A DNA stretch of 42,946 nucleotides from Flavobacterium haoranii (GTDB lineage: Bacteria; Bacteroidota; Bacteroidia; Flavobacteriales; Flavobacteriaceae): the NCBI GenBank assembly GCA_003246205.1, contig QKBC01000021.1, forward strand, positions 170,398-213,343, read 5' to 3'. Within the stretch, counting starts at the first letter, position 1. Every line of letters starts with the position of its first letter. Positions 16,707 to 24,911 of the stretch are shown here, piece by piece. A program made the translations under genes and the position numbers. Below the pieces are notes generated by a model, which saw nothing but the letters and a program-made list of their open reading frames with translations, did no database searches and was not told the origin of the DNA.

Positions 16707-18059
16707 ATGAAGAAAATAAACTTAATTTTAACAACAGCTATTTTCGCTGCCTTAATGAGTTGTGTGAATGGTGACGACTATGGTACACCTGATTTATCAT
16801 TAGAATGTATAAATGAAAATCCGACAAAACAAGTTGCTGATGTAACAGATCTTGCTACATCGGACAACCCTACATTGTGGGAAAATGACGATATAATTGA
16901 AGCTTATGTAACTTCAAGTGACGAGGGGGGGAATTTTTACAAAACCATTTCTTTTGTATCTACTGATGCTCTTAATGAAACAGGTAATAGCAGCATAGGC
17001 TTTTCAATACCGGTTAATGCCTATAATACATATACAAAATTTGAACCAGGAAGAAAAGTCTTTATACACTTGAAAGATATGTATTACTCATTTACTACAT
17101 TTACTGCTTCCTATGAAATTGGAGAATTATATGTTGATCCAACCTATGGAAACGAAATTGGTAGAATTTCATCTGTTAAATATGAAAATGTAATCTTAAG
17201 AAGTTGTGATAAGGTTGATGAAGATGAAATTGTTAAGCATATTTCAATTGGAGACATTGATGACTCTTACATGCATAAACTTATTGAATTTAACAATGTT
17301 CAATTCAAAGATGACTCAGTAGGAACTACCTATTTTGATCCTTCTAATACAGCTGGATCTGGCACTAACCATATAATAGTAGACAATTTTGGAAATCAAA
17401 TTCCTTTAAGAGTTAGTCAATACGCATCTTTCCTTACAGAAATTGTCCCTGCTGGCAATGGAAAAATAAGAGGAGTGCTTACAAAATATAATGGTGAATA
17501 TCAATTTATGATTCGAACATTAAATGATGTTCAATTAACAAATGCTAGGTATTATCCTCAAACATTTTTTGAGGAACCATTTGATACTAATTTCCCAAAT
17601 TGGACTGCATATAGTGTAGTTGGAGCAAATCAAGTTTGGAGTACAACTACTTATGGAAATCCTGCTCCAAGTGCTTATATGAACGGATATAGTAGTGGAA
17701 ACCAAGCTAATGAAGATTGGCTAATTTCTCCTGCTATTGACTTAAGCTCAAATACTTTTGCAATATTAAGCTTTGATTCAAGCACCCGCTATAACGGACC
17801 TGCATTACAGGTTTATGTCTCTACTGACTATGATGGCTCAAGTGCTCCTAGTACAGCTACTTGGACTGAACTTACTGGTTTTAATTTACCTGTTTGGAGT
17901 AGCGGTAGTTATACTTCTTGGAGCAATGGAGCTTCTGGAGGAATTGATATTTCTGCTTATACAGGAAATTCAAACGTACGTGTTGCTTTCAAATATACTT
18001 CTACTACCGCTGCCGCTGCCGGATGGGAAGTAGACAATGTTAAAGTTATTGGACAATAA
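16707..18059 (+). CDS. Surface lipoprotein: DUF5689-like plus choice-of-anchor-J domain
   Basis: This is 450 residues with lipobox AALMSC at about residue 19 and an acidic start (VNGDDYG). The first part (about 40-285) resembles DUF5689: DIIEAYVTSSDEGGNFYKTI, GRKVFIHLKDMYY, then NHIIVDNFGNQIPLRVSQYA and GKIRGVLTKYNGEYQFMIR. This is an OB-like fold met in exported nuclease-associated proteins. The second part (about 295-450) is a choice-of-anchor-J beta-sandwich beginning FFEEPFDTNFPNW. The gene is 6 bases after the smaller lipoprotein gene and ends the operon before a strong terminator. A role in binding nucleic acid or nucleotide at the surface is plausible from DUF5689 context but unproved. 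Confidence 0.83.
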   Translation: MKKINLILTTAIFAALMSCVNGDDYGTPDLSLECINENPTKQVADVTDLATSDNPTLWENDDIIEAYVTSSDEGGNFYKTISFVSTDALNETGNSSIGFSIPVNAYNTYTKFEPGRKVFIHLKDMYYSFTTFTASYEIGELYVDPTYGNEIGRISSVKYENVILRSCDKVDEDEIVKHISIGDIDDSYMHKLIEFNNVQFKDDSVGTTYFDPSNTAGSGTNHIIVDNFGNQIPLRVSQYASFLTEIVPAGNGKIRGVLTKYNGEYQFMIRTLNDVQLTNARYYPQTFFEEPFDTNFPNWTAYSVVGANQVWSTTTYGNPAPSAYMNGYSSGNQANEDWLISPAIDLSSNTFAILSFDSSTRYNGPALQVYVSTDYDGSSAPSTATWTELTGFNLPVWSSGSYTSWSNGASGGIDISAYTGNSNVRVAFKYTSTTAAAAGWEVDNVKVIGQ

Positions 18060-18080
18060 TTTAGAAGTAAATGATACTTT

Positions 18081-18111
18081 AAAAAAGCCCCGAAATTTCG
18101 GGGCTTTTTTT
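18081..18111 (+). terminator. Strong intrinsic terminator of the TonB receptor operon
   Basis: A perfect palindrome with stem GCCCCGAAA / TTTCGGGGC is flanked by A6 and T7. It lies 22 bases beyond the stop of the DUF5689-like lipoprotein gene. Confidence 0.92.
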
Positions 18112-18125
18112 ATTGCAAATAATCG

Positions 18126-18133
18126 TACTTTTG
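18126..18133 (+). promoter_or_regulatory. -7 element TACTTTTG upstream of hflX
   Basis: TACTTTTG matches TAnnTTTG and ends 18 bases before the hflX start. The nearest TTG upstream is too close (10 bases), so only the -7 part is supported. Confidence 0.45.
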
Positions 18134-18151
18134 TACTATTAAGAAAAGACC

Positions 18152-19387
18152 ATGTTAGAAAAAGAAAATCACGTATTTGAAAAAACAGTTGTAGTAGGGA
18201 TCATTACTCAAAACCAAGATGAAGATAAGCTTAATGAGTATCTTGATGAGTTAGAGTTTTTGACCTATACCGCCGGAGGAGAAGTTATCAAGCGCTTTTC
18301 TCAAAAAATGGACAAACCCAATCCTAAAACTTTTGTGGGAGCCGGAAAATTAGACGAAATTAAATATTACATCAAGGATAATGAAGTTTCAACCATTATT
18401 TTTGATGATGAACTATCGCCTTCCCAACAAAAAAATATCAATCGCGAATTAGGGGATGAGTGCAAAGTATTGGACAGGACTAACCTCATCTTAGATATTT
18501 TTGCACAAAGAGCACAAACTTCTTATGCCAGAACTCAAGTAGAACTAGCCCAATATCAATATCTACTCCCTCGATTAACCGGTATGTGGACACACTTGGA
18601 ACGTCAACGAGGTGGTATTGGTATGCGTGGTCCCGGTGAAACAGAAATTGAAACCGACCGTCGTATTGTTCGTGATAGAATTGCCTTATTGAAAGAAAAA
18701 ATCAAAACTATTGACAAGCAAATGGCTATTCAAAGAAGCAATCGCGGTGCTTTAGTCCGTGTTGCTTTAGTAGGATATACAAACGTGGGTAAATCTACAC
18801 TGATGAATGCTATCGGGAAAAGTGAAGTTTTTGTAGAAAATAAATTATTTGCCACTTTAGATACTACTGTTAGAAAAGTAGTGATTAAAAACCTTCCGTT
18901 TTTATTGAGTGACACAGTAGGTTTTATTCGAAAATTGCCAACACAATTAGTTGAATCCTTTAAAAGTACTTTAGATGAAGTTCGTGAAGCTGATTTATTA
19001 TTGCATGTTGTAGATATTTCACATCCCGATTTCGAGGACCATATTGCTTCAGTAAATGAAATTCTGAAGGAAATACAAAGTAACGATAAGCCAACTATTA
19101 TGGTTTTTAACAAAATTGATGCTTATAAACCTGTGCGTTTTGATGAAAATGATCTATCTGTTGAGAAAACATCAAAACATTTTACCTTAGATGAATGGAA
19201 ACAAACCTGGATGCACAAAATGGGTAAAAACAATGCTTTATTTATTTCGGCAACAAATAAACTTAATTTTGAAGAATTTCGGGAAAAAGTATATGAAGCC
19301 GTTCGGGAAATTCATATTACACGATTTCCATATAATAACTTTTTGTATCCGGAATATAAAGAAGCAGAAGATAACGAACAAGAATAA
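18152..19387 (+). CDS. hflX: GTPase HflX
   Basis: This is 411 residues. The N-terminal HflX domain includes FVGAGKLDEI at about 61-70 and FDDELSPSQQKNI. The middle helical linker has the family hallmark GGIGMRGPGETEIETDRR at about 154-171. The G domain has G1 GYTNVGKST at 208-216, G3 DTVGF and G4 NKID. HflX binds 50S and 70S ribosomes and splits or rescues stalled ribosomes, often under heat or other stress. The C-terminal tail is short and acidic (EAEDNEQE). It is monocistronic, with a -7 element before it and a terminator directly after it. Confidence 0.97.
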   Translation: MLEKENHVFEKTVVVGIITQNQDEDKLNEYLDELEFLTYTAGGEVIKRFSQKMDKPNPKTFVGAGKLDEIKYYIKDNEVSTIIFDDELSPSQQKNINRELGDECKVLDRTNLILDIFAQRAQTSYARTQVELAQYQYLLPRLTGMWTHLERQRGGIGMRGPGETEIETDRRIVRDRIALLKEKIKTIDKQMAIQRSNRGALVRVALVGYTNVGKSTLMNAIGKSEVFVENKLFATLDTTVRKVVIKNLPFLLSDTVGFIRKLPTQLVESFKSTLDEVREADLLLHVVDISHPDFEDHIASVNEILKEIQSNDKPTIMVFNKIDAYKPVRFDENDLSVEKTSKHFTLDEWKQTWMHKMGKNNALFISATNKLNFEEFREKVYEAVREIHITRFPYNNFLYPEYKEAEDNEQE

Positions 19388-19391
19388 AAAC

Positions 19392-19418
19392 AAAAAAGCC
19401 CTCAATGAGGGCTTTTTT
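19392..19418 (+). terminator. Intrinsic terminator of hflX
   Basis: Stem AAAAAAGCCCTC / GAGGGCTTTTTT with a 3-base loop starts 4 bases beyond the hflX stop. The flanking A6 means it may also act for the convergent DUF3078 gene. Confidence 0.92.
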
Positions 19419-19439
19419 ATGCTTTTAAGCTGTTTTAAT

Positions 19440-20282
19440 TTAAAAACTAGCATTGAGTCCTACACCGATAACTTGACGTGTTTGGAAGCCTCTAAACGCA
19501 TTATCATCATAAATGGTCTGGAATGCAAAATTGGTCGATAAATATTTGTTGATTTTCATTACAATATTCAATTGGTAATCCAAATCTACATTTTGAGGGT
19601 CTTCTAAATAGTTAGAATATAAATTTAAAATATTTTCTACTGTTACATTCTCCATAATAGTAAACTTATAGTAACCATTTAAAGCTGCTCCTAATTCATA
19701 ACGAGTTGTTTTTCCTTGTTCTACACCAAAAGAAGAACCAAATTCTGTAAAATGATTGTGAACAACTACAAGTTTTGAAGTTGCAGGAGCTATATTCACT
19801 TTTAAATTATCACTTTTTTTCCATAACATACCCGGTCCGAATTGAAAATAAGCCGGTGAAAAGAAATGTGAAATTTTAATAGTTTGATCATCCGGATCAA
19901 AACCGGAATCCATTTGAGTCTTGAAATTCAAAAAGGCTGAATAAAACCAATAACCGGATGCTTTTTTACCTAATAAAGAACTAAATTCAATTCTGTCATC
20001 TGTTTTTTTAGTATCTTCTCCTTTTATTTTAGTCAAACCATAAGCCATAATCAATTTGTTATCCCAATTCCATTTCTCGCTTTTATAATTGAAATCGTAA
20101 TTAACATTTGCATTTCCTGCAAAGTTATTTTGACCGCCGGCTAACCAATTGTTAAATGATGATTGATTTGCTAAAAGTGTAAAAACTCCCTTTCTTGTCC
20201 AGTGTTTCACCGAATCTGTTTCCGTTTGTTGAGCGCTCATTCCTATAGTCGCCAAACAAAATACCCATACCAGTTTTTTCAT
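19440..20282 (-). CDS. DUF3078 exported protein
   Basis: This is 280 residues with signal peptide (KKLVWVFCLATIGMSAQ), then the DUF3078 opening: HWTRKGVFTLLANQSSFNNWLAGGQNNFAGNA. A barrel-like series of amphipathic strands follows, ending QVIGVGLNASF with an aromatic C-terminus. The family is confined to Bacteroidetes and its function is unknown; it looks like an outer-membrane beta-barrel. It lies downstream of the DUF2480 gene on the same strand, but it has its own TATCTTTG promoter element, so it is probably separate from the SUF transcript. Confidence 0.88.
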   Translation of the reverse strand: MKKLVWVFCLATIGMSAQQTETDSVKHWTRKGVFTLLANQSSFNNWLAGGQNNFAGNANVNYDFNYKSEKWNWDNKLIMAYGLTKIKGEDTKKTDDRIEFSSLLGKKASGYWFYSAFLNFKTQMDSGFDPDDQTIKISHFFSPAYFQFGPGMLWKKSDNLKVNIAPATSKLVVVHNHFTEFGSSFGVEQGKTTRYELGAALNGYYKFTIMENVTVENILNLYSNYLEDPQNVDLDYQLNIVMKINKYLSTNFAFQTIYDDNAFRGFQTRQVIGVGLNASF

Positions 20283-20304
20283 GTTTTTATTTTAATGATT
20301 TGGG

Positions 20305-20331
20305 CAAAGATAAGATTTCTTCTTAATTCAA
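20305..20331 (-). promoter_or_regulatory. Promoter of the DUF3078 gene
   Basis: On the minus strand, TTG (20329-20331) is followed after 16 bases by TATCTTTG (20305-20312), about 22 bases before the ATG at 20282. The spacer is one base short of the usual 17-23. Confidence 0.55.
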
Positions 20332-20357
20332 TAAAATACAAGCTTTAACTTACAAAG

Positions 20358-20864
20358 TTATCGCGATTTTTTATAAAGAGGAACTGCGGAACATGCTTCG
20401 CCAAACATAATACTTCTGGCAACAGGCATTAACTTTTGTACAGCTAAAGTATAAACACTTTGAGGAACTTCTTTTTTAGAACATCCCTTTAAGATCACAG
20501 GTTTATCCTGAAATGGTGAATAATCTGTTTTGGACAGCATATCTTGATACCATTCAACAGTTATCTGTTCTTTTGTTCCGTGAATGATCTTCAATGCAAT
20601 CGGTTTCAAATACACTGCAACTAAAGCAAATGTCCAAGCCGGTAGAATTGCATCTGTAGAACACGTTATACCAATATATTTATCTTGATAAACTGACCAA
20701 TCGAAATCTTTTAATTGCTGACGAAATTCCTTTTCTTTTAAAATAAAGCTCTCAAACAACCATTGTGAAATATCCAGCTCCACTACATGATCGCCCGGAA
20801 AATAGTCTTCCAGATCAAAGATTTCAAGAGAACTTTCAGCTACTTTATTGATAATTTCTTCCAT
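20358..20864 (-). CDS. DUF2480 family protein of the SUF cluster
   Basis: This is 168 residues with no signal peptide. It contains LEDYFPGDHVVELDISQWLFESFILKEKEFR near the N-terminus, then a central GITCSTDAILPAWTFALVAVYL and the Cys-bearing ILKGCSKKEVP and FGEACSAVPLYKK toward the end. This matches the Bacteroidetes DUF2480 family, whose genes regularly sit in SUF operons beside sufT/sufE. Three conserved-looking cysteines are compatible with a role in iron-sulfur handling, but no reaction is known. It lies 50 bases after the sufT gene and ends the SUF series. Confidence 0.85.
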   Translation of the reverse strand: MEEIINKVAESSLEIFDLEDYFPGDHVVELDISQWLFESFILKEKEFRQQLKDFDWSVYQDKYIGITCSTDAILPAWTFALVAVYLKPIALKIIHGTKEQITVEWYQDMLSKTDYSPFQDKPVILKGCSKKEVPQSVYTLAVQKLMPVARSIMFGEACSAVPLYKKSR

Positions 20865-20914
20865 CTTTAGTTTCCTTTTTCAATCCTTTTTTATAACTCT
20901 AAACAAAGGCTAAA

Positions 20915-21238
20915 TTACAGCATTCCTAATTGAAGTTGGGCTTCTTCACTCATTAGATCTTTACTCCATGGCGGGTCAAATGTGATTTCCACTTCGCAAG
21001 ACTTTACATGGTCTATTGATTTTATTTTTTCTTCTACTTCCTGAGGCAATGTTTCCGCTACAGGACAATTAGGCGAAGTCAAGGTCATTAATATCTTAAC
21101 ATCATTATCTTCGTTAATCATTACGTCGTAAACTAACCCTAATTCGTAGATATCAACCGGAATTTCCGGATCGTAAATGGTCTTTAAAACGTTAACCACG
21201 TTTTCACCCAGATTTATTGTATCATTAAACTCTTCCAT
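20915..21238 (-). CDS. sufT: SUF system protein SufT (MIP18/DUF59 family)
   Basis: This is 107 residues, essentially one DUF59/MIP18 domain. The signature IYDPEIPVDIYELGLVYDV is at about 21-39, and the conserved TSPNCPVAETLP carries a Cys. VEITFDPPWSKDLMSEEAQLQLGML forms the C-terminal strand and helix seen in SufT/PaaD-like proteins. SufT takes part in iron-sulfur cluster maturation of client proteins in the cytoplasm. It lies 14 bases after the permease gene and 50 bases before the DUF2480 gene. Confidence 0.93.
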   Translation of the reverse strand: MEEFNDTINLGENVVNVLKTIYDPEIPVDIYELGLVYDVMINEDNDVKILMTLTSPNCPVAETLPQEVEEKIKSIDHVKSCEVEITFDPPWSKDLMSEEAQLQLGML

Positions 21239-21252
21239 AACAAAATTAGTTT

Positions 21253-22581
21253 TTAATCTATAGTTTTTATTGTGTTCTTCTCATGCTTTTTTGCAAATAG
21301 CCAAGCTCCTATTCCTAAAATTATATAAAGTACAATTATGAATGACATTTGTTCCCAATTATGGGTAAATTCATAGTACAAAATTAATATTCCGCCACAT
21401 GCTAACCCTAAAATAGCAATAATTGTTGCAAAAGTTGAAGCTTTTGTCTTTTCTTTAACTTTATAATTGGCTATAGCCATTAATAAAGAAACTAATAAAA
21501 ATGTAATACTTCCAAATTCTAAAATCAATTCTAAACCGCCGATAACAATTAGAAAAGAAGCTGTTAAAACCATGGCAAAAATGGCATTTTTAGGAATACT
21601 GTTCTTTCTGACAGATAACCATTTCGGAAAATAACCATCGGTTGCAATAACTGCCACCTGACGAGATGAACCGAATACTGTTCCGCTTATAGCACTGCTC
21701 GTTGCTAAGACAGCTCCTAATACCACAAGATTTGACCCTAGATTTCCTATAGCATTTTTAGCTCCTATAGCTAAGGCATATTCTTTATTTTTAACAATTT
21801 CCTGTGGTGTAATGGAAAATAATGCTCCGACAGCAATTACCAAATAGATTACTATCGCTAAAAAAATGGCCAGATAAATTGCACGCGGTATATTTTTATC
21901 AGGATCGGTCATTTCATTAACAGCATTGATTACCAATTGAAATCCTTCATACGAAACAAAGGTTACCGATGCTACAATTAATACTGAAAGGATTGTTGAG
22001 TTTTTATAATCAACAGCCATATTTTGCAAGAACGTATTGAAATCAACTTCTCCATATTTAATTAAAACAAAAGAAATGGCAACCAAAATAACCAATTTAG
22101 TGTATACCATCAAGTCTTCAATCTTTCCCATCCCGTTAACACTCCAAACATTTATAAGAGCAAAAACTCCTAGAATGAGAATTGCAACAACTTTTCGTGC
22201 CCAAACAACATCCCCTAGACCGAAAGCGCTCAACGCATAAGACGAAAAAGTAAATGAATATAACGCCAGTGTACTGATGTAACCAAAAATAATAAACCAA
22301 CCTATAATAGAAGCTGAAAAATGAGAATTAGGATAGGTTCTTTTGAAAAAAGAATAGGTTGCTCCTTCATCTTTATAATACAATCCTAACTTAACATACG
22401 AATAAGCGGCCAAAAGAGCTATTAAACCTCCTATAATCAAAGCTACAGGGGTTAAATTACCAATCATGGATACAGAAATTCCTAAGACTGTAAAAATTCC
22501 GCCGCCTACCATTCCGCCAAGTGCTATTGCAACCAGCTCTAATAATCCGAGGTCTTTATTTCTTTTTCTGATTACTGACAT
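21253..22581 (-). CDS. APC superfamily amino acid permease
   Basis: This is 442 residues with about twelve hydrophobic segments. The first helix carries the APC signature GGMVGGGIFTVLG at about 18-30. Helix 6 and 7 regions contain ASVTFVSYEGFQ and NEMTDPDKNIPRAI, and helix 8 SSAISGTVFGSSRQ. The N-terminal KRNKDLGLLEL is typical of APC transporters. The substrate is probably an amino acid, not identifiable from sequence. It lies between sufE and sufT; a cysteine or other amino acid import role would fit the desulfurase context, but this is a guess. The spacing to sufE is only 7 bases, so it is in the operon. Confidence 0.92.
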   Translation of the reverse strand: MSVIRKRNKDLGLLELVAIALGGMVGGGIFTVLGISVSMIGNLTPVALIIGGLIALLAAYSYVKLGLYYKDEGATYSFFKRTYPNSHFSASIIGWFIIFGYISTLALYSFTFSSYALSAFGLGDVVWARKVVAILILGVFALINVWSVNGMGKIEDLMVYTKLVILVAISFVLIKYGEVDFNTFLQNMAVDYKNSTILSVLIVASVTFVSYEGFQLVINAVNEMTDPDKNIPRAIYLAIFLAIVIYLVIAVGALFSITPQEIVKNKEYALAIGAKNAIGNLGSNLVVLGAVLATSSAISGTVFGSSRQVAVIATDGYFPKWLSVRKNSIPKNAIFAMVLTASFLIVIGGLELILEFGSITFLLVSLLMAIANYKVKEKTKASTFATIIAILGLACGGILILYYEFTHNWEQMSFIIVLYIILGIGAWLFAKKHEKNTIKTID

Positions 22582-22588
22582 GCACTTT

Positions 22589-23008
22589 TTAGTGTTTAGC
22601 CTGATAAGCTAACGCGTACATTTTTATTTGTTTAATCATCGATACTAATCCATTGGCTCTCGTTGGCGAAAGATGCTCTTTTAGACCTATTTCATCAATA
22701 AAATCTGTATTTGCATCTAAAATCTCTTGAGGTGTATGGCCTGAAAAAGTACGTATCAGAATGGCAATGATTCCCTTTGTTAGAATAGCATCACTATCGG
22801 CAGTGAAAACTATCTTATCATCTTGTTCATCGGCATGTACCCAAACTTTAGATTGGCATCCTTTAATACTATAATTGTCTGTTTTATATTGCTCTTCTAT
22901 TAAAGGAAGTGATTTTCCCAGTTCAATGATATATTCATAACGCTGCATCCAATCATCAAACATTGAAAACTCATCTACAATTTCTTCCTGTATTTCCTGA
23001 ATGGTCAT
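22589..23008 (-). CDS. sufE: SufE cysteine desulfurase activator
   Basis: This is 139 residues. The persulfide-accepting Cys51 lies in YSIKGCQSKVWVHAD, and the typical FTADSDAILTKGIIAILI and LSPTRANGLVSMIKQIK segments follow. SufE takes sulfane sulfur from SufS and hands it to the SufBCD scaffold. It lies six bases after the small lipoprotein gene and seven before the permease gene, which places it firmly in the SUF transcript. Confidence 0.97.
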   Translation of the reverse strand: MTIQEIQEEIVDEFSMFDDWMQRYEYIIELGKSLPLIEEQYKTDNYSIKGCQSKVWVHADEQDDKIVFTADSDAILTKGIIAILIRTFSGHTPQEILDANTDFIDEIGLKEHLSPTRANGLVSMIKQIKMYALAYQAKH

Positions 23009-23014
23009 TTATTG

Positions 23015-23491
23015 TTATTTTTCTTTTGTATTATCAGCAATCTCAATTATCTTATTTACTATTTTTTCAATAGCCTTTGGCGGAAACCCACCATCAAATG
23101 CTGCAGATTCGTATATTTTATCGCCTTCAATCACTTTAAAATTAGCAATCGGTGCTCCATCGTAAAACCTCTTTTGAGTTGGTGATTCCAGTGTAGCCAG
23201 ACCTTCCTTATCTACTGTAGCATATAAACTTTTTAATTCTTCCCAATCTTCATCAGATATAGAAAAAACAACAGGCTTAGCATTTCTAGCTGCTATAACC
23301 GTAACTTGATGGTTTTCAATACTTATCTTTTTATAAAAACCTCGTGAAAGAGCCTCGTATTCTAAAACAGGCAATGTTTCTTGTTTAGCCATTTCTTTTG
23401 TTGTTAAACTTTCTTTTTCGGCAATTGCTTTTTGCGAATTGCAACTTGTTAACATAAACAATCCTAAAATAAATGAAGCTAGAGTTTTCAT
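23015..23491 (-). CDS. Small lipoprotein in the SUF cluster
   Basis: This is 158 residues. A lipoprotein signal (LASFILGLFMLTSC, Cys17) is followed by a Lys/Glu-rich linker (about 20-45). A small beta-rich domain of unknown family follows: LEYEALSRGFYKKISIENHQVTVIA, then AFDGGFPPKAIEKIVNKIIEIAD. It sits between sufS and sufE with 12 and 6 base gaps. Members of this kind are frequent in flavobacterial SUF loci. It acts in the periplasm or at the outer membrane, so a direct part in cytoplasmic cluster building is unlikely; its role is unknown. Confidence 0.8.
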   Translation of the reverse strand: MKTLASFILGLFMLTSCNSQKAIAEKESLTTKEMAKQETLPVLEYEALSRGFYKKISIENHQVTVIAARNAKPVVFSISDEDWEELKSLYATVDKEGLATLESPTQKRFYDGAPIANFKVIEGDKIYESAAFDGGFPPKAIEKIVNKIIEIADNTKEK

Positions 23492-23503
23492 ATTGTTTCC
23501 TTT

Positions 23504-24718
23504 TTATGACAACATTGTTTTTGCTTTTTTAACCGCTTCTACAAAGATATCAATTTCTTCTTTAGTATTATAGAACGCAAAACTGGCCCTTATAGTTCCC
23601 GGAATATTGAAATATTGCATAATCGGTTGCGCACAATGATGTCCTGTTCGTACTGCTACACCTAACTTATCTACAATCGTGCCAATATCATACGGATGGA
23701 TTCCTTCGATATTAAATGAAATTACAGATGCTTTATGTTCGCTAGTTCCATAAATACGTAATCCTTCAATTTGAAGCAATTTTTCTGTTGCATAATCCAA
23801 TAACTCTTGTTCGTAAACAGCAATATTATCAAAACCAACTTCATTCAAATAATCAATGGCTGTTCCCAATACAATTCCTCCGGCAATATTGGGTGTTCCG
23901 GCTTCAAATTTATGTGGTAAATCGGCATACGTGGTCTTTTCAAAAGTTACCTCAGCAATCATTTCGCCTCCACCTTGATAAGGCGGTAATTTTCGCAACC
24001 ATTCTTCTTTACCATACAAAACCCCGATTCCTGTTGGCCCACATACTTTATGTCCTGAAAAAGCGTAAAAGTCACAATCTAAATCCTGAACATCCGGTTT
24101 TAAATGTGGTGCCGCTTGTGCGCCGTCAATCAAAACAGCAGCTCCTACTTTATGTGCCTTTTTTATAATTTCTTTGATAGGGTTAACGGTTCCCAAAGCA
24201 TTTGAAATATGGTTTACAGCAACAACTTTTACATTATCAGAAAGTAGTTTTTCAAATTCTTCAAGGTTCAACTCTCCTTTATCATTCATTGGAATTACGA
24301 CTAATTTTGCACCGGTACGTTCACAAAGTAGCTGCCAAGGGACAATATTACTGTGGTGTTCTAAATGCGAAACCATAACCTCATCACCTTCTTTTAACAA
24401 AGCAGCAAAACCATTGGCTACTAAATTAATTCCAAATGTAGTGCCGGCAGTAAATATAATTTCGTGATTATGTTTGGCATTTACATGCTTTTGAATTGCA
24501 TTTCGGGACACTTCATAAGCATCTGTTGCCAATTGACTTAATGTATGTACACCACGATGAATATTAGCATTAATTTCTTTATAATATTTTTCAATAGCAT
24601 CAATAACTACTAAAGGTTTTTGTGCAGTTGCTCCGTTATCGAAATAAACTAAAGGCTTTCCGTTTACTTGTTGGTTAAGAATTGGGAAATCGGCTCTTAT
24701 TTTTTGAATGTCAATCAT
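23504..24718 (-). CDS. sufS: Cysteine desulfurase SufS
   Basis: This is 404 residues, a class V PLP aminotransferase fold of the SufS/group II type. The PLP lysine is K224 in YAFSGHKVCGPTG, and the catalytic Cys362 lies in VRTGHHCAQPIM with the short group II loop. HLEHHSNIVPW and DGAQAAPH are the other landmarks. It releases sulfur from cysteine to SufE. The ATG at 24718 follows almost directly after a TAAATTTG motif on the same strand (24723-24730), so a short-leader transcript is possible. The sufS side of the cluster is separated from sufD by the oppositely oriented fic gene and probably needs its own promoter. Confidence 0.97.
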   Translation of the reverse strand: MIDIQKIRADFPILNQQVNGKPLVYFDNGATAQKPLVVIDAIEKYYKEINANIHRGVHTLSQLATDAYEVSRNAIQKHVNAKHNHEIIFTAGTTFGINLVANGFAALLKEGDEVMVSHLEHHSNIVPWQLLCERTGAKLVVIPMNDKGELNLEEFEKLLSDNVKVVAVNHISNALGTVNPIKEIIKKAHKVGAAVLIDGAQAAPHLKPDVQDLDCDFYAFSGHKVCGPTGIGVLYGKEEWLRKLPPYQGGGEMIAEVTFEKTTYADLPHKFEAGTPNIAGGIVLGTAIDYLNEVGFDNIAVYEQELLDYATEKLLQIEGLRIYGTSEHKASVISFNIEGIHPYDIGTIVDKLGVAVRTGHHCAQPIMQYFNIPGTIRASFAFYNTKEEIDIFVEAVKKAKTMLS

Positions 24719-24801
24719 GTTGCAAATTTACAACTTGATTGTTTATAATAAGAACAAATAAAGGTTAAAAACAACTCCCCATCAGTTAAATAGTTTTTTA
24801 T

Positions 24802-24850
24802 TTAATTAAGTTTTTTCACTAAAAAGTTAATTAAGAATAAAGTTAATTAA
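24802..24850. promoter_or_regulatory. Three TTAATTAA palindromes upstream of fic (candidate operator)
   Basis: The 8-base palindrome TTAATTAA occurs at 24802-24809, 24827-24834 and 24843-24850; the last two lie within identical 12-mers AAAGTTAATTAA. The cluster ends 5 bases before the fic -33 element, a good place for a repressor or activator. In such AT-rich DNA chance repeats are possible. Confidence 0.35.
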
Positions 24851-24855
24851 TATTT

Positions 24856-24886
24856 TTGGTGATTTTATTAAATTAAAATATATTTG
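24856..24886 (+). promoter_or_regulatory. Promoter of the fic gene
   Basis: TTG (24856-24858) and TATATTTG (24879-24886) are separated by 20 bases, an exact fit to the Bacteroidetes TTG / TAnnTTTG pattern. The -7 element ends 25 bases before the ATG. Confidence 0.72.
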
Positions 24887-24911
24887 TTTAAGTTTTTTAA
24901 AAATTTAAACT

